Part shown: one piece after another, positions 47,118 through 58,992 of the stretch | Position numbering within the stretch: position 1 is the stretch's first letter | How the letters are laid out: each line of letters starts with the position of its first letter | From: Heracleum sosnowskyi | Taxonomy: Eukaryota > Streptophyta > Magnoliopsida > Apiales > Apiaceae | DNA: 64,000 nt | Assembly: GCA_030848705.1 (NCBI GenBank) | Contig: CM061243.1 | Coordinates: 2,514,001-2,578,000, forward strand | Direction: 5' to 3' | Position numbers and translations under genes: made by a program | The notes under the pieces: generated by a model | What the model was told of the DNA's origin: nothing | The model's input: only the letters and a program-made list of their open reading frames with translations | The model's database searches: none

Positions 47118-50100
47118 CTAACGGCGGTTGAGGGAGTAACGCTCAGCATCTTGATCGTCGTCTTCATCGTTGTTGTTTCGGAAGGTTATGTGTGCCTTTT
47201 CAATACGGGTACCCTACAACGGAGTAAAAGAAACTGGATTATCTCGTCATAAAAAAATCAAAAACAATTGTATTCAAACTCCAAGGCATACTATAAGATG
47301 TTAATTAACAAAGGATCAAGAATTAGTACAATACAAAATATTCAAGATTTGATACAACCTGATGCAAAACTCTAAACATATATACTTGACTTACCAAAAG
47401 TTTCTACATTATATGGTTTTTAGATCCTGGTTAATTGCTACATCATACTTAAATTAAAGAAAGCATACCCTATCAAAGCATCAACATCTCCATAGGTCAA
47501 ATAATAAAGAGAACATCAATATCACCAAGGCTACATAGCTAAACCCTACTGACATGTCTATATCTTTTTGTGTTAGTGTCAATTTACGTGTGGTCTGATT
47601 TAAGTTCATTTTTGTTATTTGATTTGGGCGAGGACGAGGGGATACTCTTATGGACTGACTACTAAACAACCATCTTATTCTATCGTCCTTAATTCCATCT
47701 CAAAGTGGAGTCTTAAAGCTACTTCTAGGTTTGCCTCATGATATACAAGCGGTTAAACCACATTCTTGTCCAGTAATAGACTAATAAACCTTCTTGAAGT
47801 TAAAATTCATATATATGACATGGTTGGTTGTCACTTTCTTTAAAGTCACAGAATTTCCAACATATAAATTATCGAATTAAAGACTATCTACAAATTAGAA
47901 ATTGGATACATATCAGAAGTTTCATATAAGTTTGTACTTATTTGCATTTTTTGATCTTCTAGAATGTGACTCCTGCAATACTCATTTGGTTTCTACAGTA
48001 CTCCTTTGATCTCAAAAGCAAGAACATGGGAGGTAGAAAGGAGAACTAAGTTTTTGTATGATGGTGTAAGTATTTATATAAAGCTATAACCATTTGATCG
48101 TAATGATGATAAACGTAACTAAGACAAACTATTCTTTTATTATTGTTGCTCTTAAAGTTAAATAAATATCAGTATCTTAACCAATTGAACTTCAAAGGAG
48201 TGTCTTAACCAATTGAACCAGGTATGTCACTATTAATAAGATCTCACAAGCATGTTGTATTAATTTATCTCAGTTTTATATGCTAGCATAACCAATATCT
48301 AGAGGTTGTGTATACTTCTAGCATGTTGTATTAAAAGTACTACAATTTGTGTATACTTGTTATCATGCAGTCCTTTAATCAAGAGGTTAAACCTCCATCC
48401 AAGATGATACGGCTCATCAGAATTCCGCTATAGGACACCCATCTCGTCCAACAAGCCGTAATGCTTTTGATAATGGTTTTGAACCTTTTGGCTCTCACTT
48501 TTCAGTTTAAGCAAGACAGGGACTATTTTCTATTGTATGAATCGATCATAGATGATTTTACTAATTATTAGTTATCTATTTTAGTTGTATTGAACTTGGT
48601 TTTATGTCTTGCTAGTGTACGTTTTACTAGGATGTTTGTCTCATTTAAATGGAACCAGATGAACAAGTTGTTAATATTAGACTTACGTCCAACTTCATAT
48701 GAACAAATAGTTAAAAACAAGTAACTCAACTAACCATATGAACGAATATAAACCTAAATAAATTGTACCATAAAAAACAACATACCTCCAAAATAACCTT
48801 TTCGAATAATGCCATTGCATCATCAACTAAGACTGTTGCTAGCCGCATATATTCAGTCCATAATGCCTGCTGCACCGGGTCAGTTTGGTTCGGGAAAGCT
48901 TCATAAGCGAGGCGATGCATCTGCTCATTTAGCAACTCACGGGGCACCTCTGTCATCTCCAAGGAACGAACCATACGATACACCTCACTCGAAACCCTCA
49001 ATACCAAATCCAATGAATTATCAGAAATCTGATGGGAAGGGGTGGATTGGGAGGCAGTCAGGCGCGCTGCTTCGTAGGCTCCAAGAACCTCTGCTACAGG
49101 CTGTCGAGGATGAAGGATGGCCTTCCCCTTTTTTGGGGGTCTCGCCTGTATAGTTAGACACATTTCCTTCTTTCGGTGGATCTTTTTTAGGGTACCTGGT
49201 GATGGAGGTGGTTCTGAAGTTGACCCCTCGGGTGGCGGAGTTTCTGTGGATTGTGTAACTCGTACCCTTTCCATATCTTCCTGCAAAATGTAATATATAT
49301 GAAGTATATTACTAGATGAAATAGAAAAAATATTAGAAGTATATCATTAGATGAAATAGAAAAAATATTACTATAGTATAAAGATTAAACTATAGTAATG
49401 CAGAAAACAATATACAAAGGAAAAATATATATAATTTACTACATATATATAACCAAATTTTATCTTGCCTCAAAGATAGTGACAATATAGCATATATTGT
49501 CAACATTTTCTCTTCCACATATGTGAATATACTGAATCATTGGCAATTTGGAAAAGCTTACAAGATATGCTTTTATACTTGTCAAGAGGTATATGTAAAA
49601 TCTGACAAAAATGATAAAAAAAACACAGAATTAAAGTTTGTAGTTCACATTAATTAAGAAATACAATAATTTTGTATTAAAACAAACATATATGTACCCT
49701 CAATTGTTTATCAGCTGGATTGTCGAAGTGGTAAACATAGTCCATAAACTCCAAGTCTGAAATAGGTCTTTGTTTTTCATCCTCCAGAATCTGTAAATTA
49801 CCATTAGAGGTGGGTTAGTAACGGTACAAGTGCTACAAGGAAACATTAAGAACATATTTATATACCTCCCGTCTCTCGTCAAAAGGCATCGCCCCGCTGT
49901 GGTGGACATGTTCCAGCTTTGCTCGAGCTTTCTTACCATTGATTGACCTTCCTTTAAATAAGTCAGATTCCCAGTATTTATTAAGGCTCTCCCAGGTGCC
50001 TGGGCTGAAGTAATGAGGTCTGAAATTAAGTCGAGTATATTTCGGTTCAATTTTATTCGCCAATTTTGCATCCCTCTCTGCCCTGTCCTTCTCCTGATAA

Positions 50101-50835
50101 GGAAGACTCTTCCAACTCCTCTTCAAAAACTCTTTAACAGCTCTGTCGCCCACGTTCTCGTCATATCCTTTTGGATATTCATAATATTTCTGTCAAACAA
50201 GATTACAAATATAAGTATTGAGGCAAAATGAAATACAACTCATGAAATTAAATTAAAAGAATAGAAAACATTAGAACATCGTAAATACAAATACCTTGAA
50301 TTCGTTAAGACAACGATCATAAAAAATTTCACGTTCTGCTCCCTTTGTTTTATGTGTATTTTCATCCCAGTTCATTTTAACAATATAACTTAGAGTCTTT
50401 TTCTTCTTAGCCTCCTTGATACTATAATAATTAAGATACAATTAGAAAAGTTATATAATGCATATACATATATATTTGCATAAAATCAAGAATTGAGTGA
50501 GAACGGGCATACTTTCTTCCTTCAAGAAAATGGACAGTGTCCCTATCTGCATCAGTGGCTGGTCTCTTCATGTAATCACCTTTAGAACAACTGCGTTGTG
50601 CTCTCTCAAATCTAATTCTAGGTACATTTTGACTCTCCTGTCCTTCATCACCACCATCCCCCTCGTTTCCCTCATTCCCCTCATCATCATCACCTAACTC
50701 TATATCTCCTCCATGGCCCCTTCCATCCCCGCTGTCACTTCCTCGTCCACTACCATTTCCCCGTCCACCTTTTCCCCTACCACCTCTACTTCCCCTTCCT
50801 CTTCCCCCTCTATTACTACCAGCCCCCAAAGCCAT
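47118..50835 (-). CDS. TNPA-like CACTA accessory protein (Ptta/En/Spm family)
   Basis: This is the accessory DNA-binding protein of the CACTA element. Exons: 50835-50513, 50421-50295, 50189-49866, 49790-49698, 49280-48786, 47213-47118, all in phase (486 codons with stop). I chose the start MALGAGSNRGG because a longer reading would begin in an intron-like stretch after an acceptor near 50877; untranslated 5' exons may lie between 51,000 and 53,190. The N-terminus is a Gly/Arg/Ser-rich, then acidic region. The core has the typical WESLNKYWESDLFKGRS and KKARAKLEHVHHSGAMPF motifs, followed by a helical C-terminal part. It appears intact. In related transposons such proteins bind subterminal repeats and recruit the transposase. 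Confidence 0.82.
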
Positions 50836-50839
50836 AAGG

Positions 50840-53500
50840 ACAAGAAATAAAATCAGCCAGAAACCTGACCTACCAACCTGCATAGTTTAACATGACGTAT
50901 ATAAGTTAACTATATCATAAGTGGAAAAATAATTCATATTAAATGAAAAAAGCAACAAATATCACACATATAAAATATCTCACCTTTCGAGCATCCTTAT
51001 CGCGTGCCTCCACGAAACTGAAGGAACTAGTTAGTGATACGACACATATAAGGAAGTGAGGCAGTAATGGATGCTGAAAAAAAGATTCACAGTCAAAACC
51101 CAAAAAAATGTTTTAAGAGACTAATAGCTCAAAGCACAATTCAGTTGTTCTATGTCTTTTAAGAAGACATACCTGAACCCTTTTGCTAGACTGGCCTATG
51201 AGACCATGTTTGCTTAAGAGTCCATCAATTACAAAGAGTGCAGTTAAGCATGTGAGTGCATCCCATAGGGAGGCAGTAGCTCCAAACTCAAAGACCATGA
51301 GTAGGAAAAAAATGTGTATGATCTGCAGAAACAAGATAAACATAAGCAAGCAGTGGAGAAAAGAAAATACACATTAAATTAAAAAGAGTCCACTTGGTCT
51401 ACATTCCTTCCCATATAAGTTAAAAACCAGATCTGGTGTTCTCACATTTCAATTCAGAAGATCGATATTTGAGTTAAAAGGCCAGAGTAGCAGTCTAGCA
51501 GATCCAACATCCTAGAGTGCTGAAAGTTCAAGGAACAGATAGTTCTATCTGGACCATTTAGAAGCTACGTAATGGTCTAATTTGAATATCTGATACATCA
51601 CTGACATCATCAACCCATGTCTTATTTTCCAATATCCTTATTCAGCAAGAGTGTTCCTAACTTAAATTGCACTTTACTTACAAAAGGTCATATTTCTTTT
51701 TAATATAAATGTCATGATTACATGCACACACGGATAGTGTGAATTTAACATCCATTAACAGGATCTTACATACCTCGTAACAGAATAATATTTGAAGTGA
51801 TGACCAATTGACCATAAATCAAATTTTCAACTCAATTCCAACATTACATAAAATGTACCTCTCCATTTTGCATCACAGCCGAAATAAAATCACAAAGCAA
51901 ACACAAGAAGGCATCAAATAGAGGTTTGCACTCCACTCGCATATCAAAAACCAGACCTGGTGTTCCCATATAAGTTCAGCAGAGGACCATATAAGTTCAT
52001 AGAACTACAAGGAAACCCGTCTTGGAAAAACTACTGAACATAAATCATCAACTCCCACCTAATTAACTCTTAAACCTCTCTAAAATTGCAATCTTTAAAA
52101 AAAATCAAGAACTATCACAAATTTAAGTTACATATCCCATTTTTTTTCAAACAAATTCAATCTCAACATAAGAAATCTATAAAGGCATAAACATTACTAA
52201 TTTATTCCTACCCCAAACAAATTAAAAACACAAGCATTGCTGCATTCAATAAATACCATCAGCCAACGTCATCCCTGTAACAAAGTCAGCTATTTGAGAC
52301 CAAACAAATTGTTTATATAATATCTTTCAGATTGACCTTTACTCGAGCACTATTTATCCAAAATGGAAAAGGAAAACAAGAATCATTATAATTTAAACCT
52401 ATAAACTTCCGTGTAGCTCTATCTGTGATTTACTGTAAAACATTGTACAAATGATTCTAGAGGAATAATTAATAGTTGATCTTAAGTTGATTTTCATATA
52501 AATGCACTGAGGTCATAATTATAAATAATAGTTGATCTTAAGTTGATAATTTTAATATCATGTATGTCGCCCGCTGCAATAAGTTGACTATAACATCACT
52601 TAATCAAGTCCGTAAAATTAAACATCCACAGAACTTCACAAATAAACAAAGTGTTGGGCCTAGAGTTCGTAATCGGTATATTGAAAATGGAAAAAAATTC
52701 TTAGTTGATTAACCGAATATTAAAATCAATCCAACTATCACATATTATATTACCAGACATAAAAACTTCAGTTCGAATTTTTCGTAAACCAGACCAATTG
52801 CACACTACAAAAATCACATCTTAATCATTTCATGGACCAAAATTAAACACTGATTATAACACACGACCAAAAAACCCCCCAAAATACTCTAAACCCTAAT
52901 CTGGAGTACTTGAACAACAAAAACCCCCCAGAATACTTGAAACCCAAATACATAAATATAATTAACTTACAAATTTACACATAGATAGATATATTTCAAG
53001 GTTACAAACAGAGCTCTACACAAACGCAAATATACATAGGTAGATACATATACACTTAAATACATACACATATATAATCAAAATATATAGGTGGATTACC
53101 AGGAGTATTGCTAATTTCGGTTTTGTTCGCCTGAATTCGCCTAAGTTTGCCATCGATTGGAAGTCAAGTTTGAAACCCTAAATCGCTCTAAGTCGGTTGC
53201 GTCAAGTTGTGGAGAGAGAAAAGTGAGGGAAAGAATATTATATATATATATATATAAGAAATAATTTTGACTGCGGCCGGTCGAATTTATCCGTGCGCAA
53301 AATATTTAGGCAGTAGCTACTGAACTAACATTCCTTTATAAGTAAACAACTCAATCTGTTAAAAACAAAATAATTTCAACCAAAATCTTAATTTAGATAC
53401 TTAATAAATAATTTCCTAATACGATTCAAATACTAATTAAAGTTTAAGAATTCATAAAGCAAGCATTAGTACAATTCAAATACAAATTTAATCAAAAAAT
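50840..53500 (-). other. Upstream region of the TNPA-like gene
   Basis: Mostly non-coding. A short reading frame starts MANLGEFRRTKPKLAIL at about 53,153 and could be a leader exon, but I could not connect it. A (TA)n tract lies at about 53,239-53,256. The copy of gaccggtcgaattt-like motif near 53,280 echoes the subterminal repeats. Confidence 0.4.
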
Positions 53501-53858
53501 AAGATAAATTATGTCAAATCATCATTGTCACTTTCTTCATCAACATTTATCATTTCATTATCGCCCTCGTGTCGTTCTTCATCATTTTGTTCTTCTACAT
53601 AGTCGTTCGTGAAAGAATTATTTTCAAACATTGTCAAGTCAATGAAGAAATTTGTCGGATCACGCACAATTACTCTTTCCACGTGTGATGATGAAACATT
53701 TGATGATTCGTTTTGAAAAACATCTTCGTTGGATGTACTCTTTTCTTTAAATGTCACGCTTTCATCAACTTGTCGACATTTTGTTGTTAGAACCGTGTAC
53801 CATGATGATTGTGGATTTGCAATGTTTGGGGCATAATATACTGGATGAGATTGACTTG

Positions 53859-55205
53859 TGATAAGCGTTAGCTTTATCTTAATTTTGTCCCTATATTTTA
53901 AGTTATTTTGTATTGATTTGGATTTTTTATTTAATAAATTATATTGTTTTATTGTAGGTATCAAGGAGTTCTAATTAAATATGGATTGGAGCTTAAAAGG
54001 AAAGAGTTGGAGATTTATTTGATTAAAATTCGGATTTGATGACCCACTTGCGCAGTCCACACTGTTTGGGCCATAACTGGAGTTCTATAAGTCCGATTCA
54101 GACGATTCAACAGCCCACGGAAAGCTTATGAGAAGGGCTTTAATTAAGAAGTGGCCTTGATATTAAAATAAATCCGAGTCAGTCTAGAAACAGAGCCCAA
54201 CAGTCAGCTACGAATTTATTTGCTGGAATTCAATTCTGTTTGGGAAATTTCCTTGTATTTGTATTAAATAATTAAAAATACTTTTAATAGAGATTATTAA
54301 ATTTAGATCAGACCTAGTACAGAGGGAGAGAATGAAAGAGAGAAGAAGCCGCGCAAGGGAGGAGTATAAGCCATCAACGGAAAAGGATTCAACCATTGAA
54401 GACATTCAATTGGCTTTGTTTTCTCTAATCTTTTTATATCTCTTCTTATGAATATGTGTTGGTTATCTTGGGATTGTTTTGAGATCTATATTATGAACTA
54501 ATTTTATAAAGTTGAGATTTTTATGGAACCCTAGCATGGGATTATTGGTGTTTTGTTAAAGAGTATTGTATGCAGTCCTACGGTTTATTCATTCAAGTGT
54601 TTTTTATGCTAATACTTGCTATTGTATGATCAACTTTAGTGGGTTAACGAGTTAATTATAATATCGAGAGAGTTATAATTAATTGACATAAAACTTGAAT
54701 GGTGCATGCTTATATCTTTTGATTATAAGATTGTTACGGTATAGACATATATTGTGACCATGCATAGCTTTGTGAATTGATGCTTAATTGTATTCTGAGG
54801 AGTAAATTGACATAGACATATATTAGTTTATTTGGTAGGAATTATACCATAGTGATTTCGAGAAAAACCTATGACCATTAAATTCTAGCTAGTGAACTGT
54901 GGATTTGTTATAGTGCTACGCGACTCTTTTACCGATTTTCATGTGTTAGGGGGAAGTAATTATCCTGACTTATCTTATCATATTTGAAAACTCTCTTTAC
55001 TAGTATAATTTAGTTGTTTAATTTAGTTGTTATTATTAATTTAGTTATAAAACCATCAATCAACTTTTGTGTTCGATAACTGAATTGTGAAATTTTACTT
55101 GCGATTAATACAAATTTGCAGTCCTAAAGGAACGATATCTGGTATTCACTACTATATTACTTGTTTACGATTGTGTACACTTGCACATTAGTATTTTATG
55201 CAACA
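53859..55205 (+). repeat. Putative 5' LTR of the Athila-like fragment
   Basis: About 1.35 kb bounded by TG at the left and CA at the right, directly followed by a short spacer and the primer-binding site. There is no second copy in the window to confirm the boundaries. Confidence 0.6.
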
Positions 55206-55334
55206 AGTTTTTGGCGCCGCTGCCGGGGACTGTTATAGTGTTTATTGCAAAATTAATTATCTTGTAGTTTGGTTTGTTTTTGTGTGCTTACGTGGATAAT
55301 TCTAGTTGTTTGGCAGGTTTAACAACTTAGAGTT

Positions 55335-56786
55335 ATGTTTTTTCCACAAGCTATGGATATGGGGTATGACGAAGATTGCGCTACACGAGATCAAGAATTT
55401 CTTTTCTTGCAAGCTAGATTGTCTTTCGTGTCAGAGATGGTAAAGAATTTGAGCATGGGAATGGATCAACCTATATGGCAACAACCAAGTCCACCACGAA
55501 GCCAAGCTGATAGAGTTTCGTGTGTTTATTGTTGCGGTGCTCACACATATGACTATTGTCCTTCCAATCCAGATTCTATTTGTTTTGCTGGTAATCAAAA
55601 TTGGAGTAACCCATATTCCAATTCTTGCAATCAGTCATGGAGTCAACCTCCGAACAATTCATGGAGCAATGAAGGAGCTTATCTTGGAACTTCATCAATG
55701 AACTTTAACTATCCATGTTTTCAGCAACCTCAACAGCAAGAGCCTAAAGAAGAAGATGAATACAGTTCTCTGAAAACTTTGTTGAAGAAAGCTATTGAAA
55801 ATCAAGATATTATCCAAACTCAATCAGATTCAATAAGGAACTTGGGGAATAAAGTTCGAGATCTAGTTGATGAGATAAGAAATCAAACACCAGGTTCTCT
55901 ACCATGTGATACTGAAACTTGTGAAGAAGTTCACATAGAGCATTCTAAAGGTGTGTTTGTTTAAAGTGAAAAAGAGGTGGAGGTCTCTCAGACAACATCT
56001 GATCATGAAGAATATATGGAGGACTCTTCAACAATATTTGTAAAGGATGTTATTGTTTTTGATAAACTAGAGCAAAATTCTTATGAAGATCCTTTGGAGC
56101 AACCCAAGATTCTAGATTTCGGACATAAGAATAATGGAGAGAAGAATCTAACTTTGTTGGAGGTTAATTCACAAGATACAGAGACAGTGCATTGTTTCGA
56201 GTCATTGGAAGTGCTATCTGCAAAAGTGAAACCTCCAAACGCATCTGTTAAAGAACCACCTGATTTGGAATTGAAGTTGGTGTCCTCTCATTCTCAAGAA
56301 GTTTATTCGAGCTCATCCCCAATATGTTCAAACATCACCTCAGCAGAGTTACCTCCGGACAAGAAAGAAAATTTACTTGAGGTTCTACAGAAGAGCAAGA
56401 TAGGTATTAGATGGCTGATTTTAAATTTTCGTGATATTGTGTGCCCTTTGGATACTGTAATGGGTTCTTTTGAGCAACGGGGAAGGTTGACATCTCCGAA
56501 TTCGTCCATTATTATCTCAGCAGATTTAGCTCCTGACAAAGAAGAATTATTTTTGGAGGTTTCGCAAAAGCACAAATCAGGTAATGGATGGACAGTTTTG
56601 AATAATCACGATATCCTCTATTGTTTGGATATGCAGTTATTGGGTAAAGACAATATTAAAGGCACTTTTGATGAACATAGCAAGCTGAATTTTGTTGTCA
56701 AAGACGTGACCCCGAACAAGATAATTAAATGGCCACTAGAAGATGTGATGCGGAATTTTACATTACGATGTGAAATTGTTATATGA
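55335..56786 (+). pseudogene. gag-like ORF of the Athila-like element, with one in-frame stop
   Basis: The frame runs from ATG at 55335 to a stop at 56784-56786, interrupted by a single TAA at 55962-55964. The first part (209 aa) has a CX2CX3HX4C motif, CVYCCGAHTYDYC, and the Asn/Trp-rich block SNPYSNSCNQSWSQPP, similar to the C-terminal gag region of Athila-type elements. It then has a Gln-rich stretch and a coiled-coil-like helix around LKKAIENQDIIQTQSD. The part after the stop is acidic and of unknown function. Two internal blocks in it repeat each other loosely (ITSAELPPDKKENLLEVLQK and ISADLAPDKEELFLEVSQK). The capsid half of a full gag is missing. Confidence 0.7.
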
Positions 56787-58992
56787 AAAGATTGGTTTCA
56801 TGTCTAGCCAAAGACGTTAAAGAAAAGCGCTTCTTGGGAGGCAACCCATGATTGTGAATGTAAATAGTGTGTGGTTTATGCAAAAAAAAAAGTCAAAAAA
56901 ATTGCTGGAAGGCATGGATTTAATACCGTGGTATTGATTTATGACACCGGCGTTTAAATTCCATGTGTGTTGAGAGCACATGTGAGCGCTGCTGTCTCTG
57001 GCGCGTGGCTTTCAATCGCTGGCCTGCTTGTTCCTGTCCATCCCATGTTACTTCACAAGCCCAATTGCAGGCCCATTAGTAAACTGGTCCAACGATTCTG
57101 TCCAACATTCTTGCTATGGGAATTCAGCCTGCTTTCCTTGATTAACACAATTCTAGGCCCATCTCATCCCAATTGCAGGGCCCATCAGCAAACTGGTCCA
57201 ACATTCTTGCATATAAATCAAAAATGCTTCCAAAGGGGTTCTTACCCTTGACCTTCAGCATACCATCCAAGGTCATCAACCACTCTACCAACACAATCAA
57301 TGTGTCAATTGTTGCTTTGATTAATTAATAAGCAAAAACTGGTGCTGCAATTTCAGCATATTAATAGGAGGGAGGAGCAAGCTTTAATAATAATATTCAA
57401 CGGGCACTTTATGCGGCATTAGGGGAGTACTTTGAACCTTTCTTTGTATATATATATATATATATATATTATTGTTTTGTATTTTTGTATTTTTTTTTTA
57501 TTTTTTGAATCTTGTTAGTTTAATGTATATTTATTATAATTATTCATTGGGGACAATGAACCGCTTGAGTGTGGGGAGGGGTTTCCAACATTAAAATTAA
57601 AATTAGGATTTTTTTTTTCTTTTTAATTTGTTAGATTTTTTTTAGGATAGTTAAAAAATAGAAAAACTTAAAAAAAATTAGAAAACTTAAAAAAAATTGA
57701 TTGCCTTGTCAAAATAGCATGTTAATAAGGATAAGTACACACCATGTTGACTTATTTTGCGAGTGTCATGTATTTGTCTCCTTGGCGTAAAATACCTTAT
57801 ACATGATGATGTCTTGTACGTGCTTGCAAAAATTTCAAAACTTGATGCACGTCATTGTCAATTTTGATGAGTTTAGCATTCTATCACCTGTGAGATTTTG
57901 AGCCTTAATTTGCGATTGATACATCTTTTTATCAATTTATTTTTTGTGGTGAGCTATTCGTCATTATACATGTTGCTCTAGAACTTGCTTTATACCAGGT
58001 CGTGCATAAATTAATATTGTGTATTGTGTAAAAATGATAAAGGCACTAGGATTAACCGTATTATCCCAAACAGTACCCTGAAAAATAATCCTTAGTGAGC
58101 CCCCTTGAGTCTATATCCTTTTTCTTCTTATATTACCATCACAATCTTGAGCCTATTAATTTGTTCTTGTCTTGATTGACTAGTAGAGCATTGTGATATA
58201 TACTTGGGATTGGTAAAACATTGAGTGTGGGGATATCTTTGTTAATGTGTGAATTTTGGTGGGATATAATTGGTTTGGCTACTTCTTGTCGGTGATATTT
58301 CAAATAAAATCACCAAGGTCAAAAAGAAAAGAAAAAAAAAGGGAAAGTGAAAAAAAAAAGATCACTCTATGGAAAGAAAGAAAAACGAGTGTATGTTCAT
58401 TGGTTCTTACAATGTGAAATTTATGGGTTTTATTTGTATGTGAGATGATATCTCAAAGTTAGTTTCATATTGAGTGCTTTAAGTGTATATGAACATTATG
58501 CTCTATTAGTTCTCAAGTTTAGCCAACTGCAGCCTTTTCATTTTTCTACCCCTCACCTAAGCCTCGTTACAACCCTTGACAAAGACCTTTTGATTTATAC
58601 AAGCACAAAGTCTAGAGATTTTGGTGGACAAGCAAGCTTATGGTAGCACATGTGTATTTGATTGAACTTGAGTGATACAGTTACACCTAAACACGTGTGT
58701 GCTTTGAGTGTTTGTGAGGTTATTTTTCCATCTAGAGCATGTTATTATCTTGTTGATTGAGACTTTGATGTTATTCATGATATATTTTAGTCTTTTTAGA
58801 CTATGTGTGCGTACTTAAATAGTTGTGTTAATGTGTAAAGTTGAGGAATTGCATTATATGACATATAAGAGCTATTACATAGTTAAGTTTGCATGTGTGG
58901 TGTGCTATGATATATTTCATGAGACTTGGAAGTCAAACCAAATAAGATTTTGTGGGTAGATTTACTATAAACCCTCACGAGACCTTACTCGT
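56787..58992 (+). other. 3' non-coding part of the Athila-like fragment
   Basis: No pol domain is visible. It contains a (TA)n tract at about 57,447-57,468, two gagtgtgggga-type purine blocks (about 57,567 and 58,221) and A/T-rich runs. The second LTR expected after the purine tract is missing. Confidence 0.6.

Larger units (their letters stand above)
53859..58992 (+). mobile_element. Athila-like Ty3/gypsy retrotransposon fragment inserted in the transposase gene
   Basis: The left part is an LTR-like segment starting TGATAAGCG at 53859 and ending ...tgcaaca at 55205. The primer-binding site TGGCGCCGCTGCCGGGGAC follows at 55212-55230, matching the tRNA-Asp-type site common to Athila-group elements. 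A gag-like ORF follows, then GGGAGGCAACCCA near 56,838 and a purine-rich tract gagtgtggggagggg at about 57,567. No pol and no second LTR were found. Flanking cttg occurs at 53855-53858 and 58993-58996 (the five-base repeat is acttg against tcttg). The fragment is therefore non-autonomous and lacks its 3' LTR. Confidence 0.75.

Noticed and set aside
48809..49153. Plus-strand 114-codon ORF
   Set aside because: Antisense shadow of the large TNPA-like exon.
50836..50883. N-terminal extension of the TNPA-like protein (hydrophobic MQVGRSGFWL start)
   Set aside because: The extension begins in an intron-like stretch directly at an acceptor site, and the Gly/Arg-rich start at 50835 fits better.
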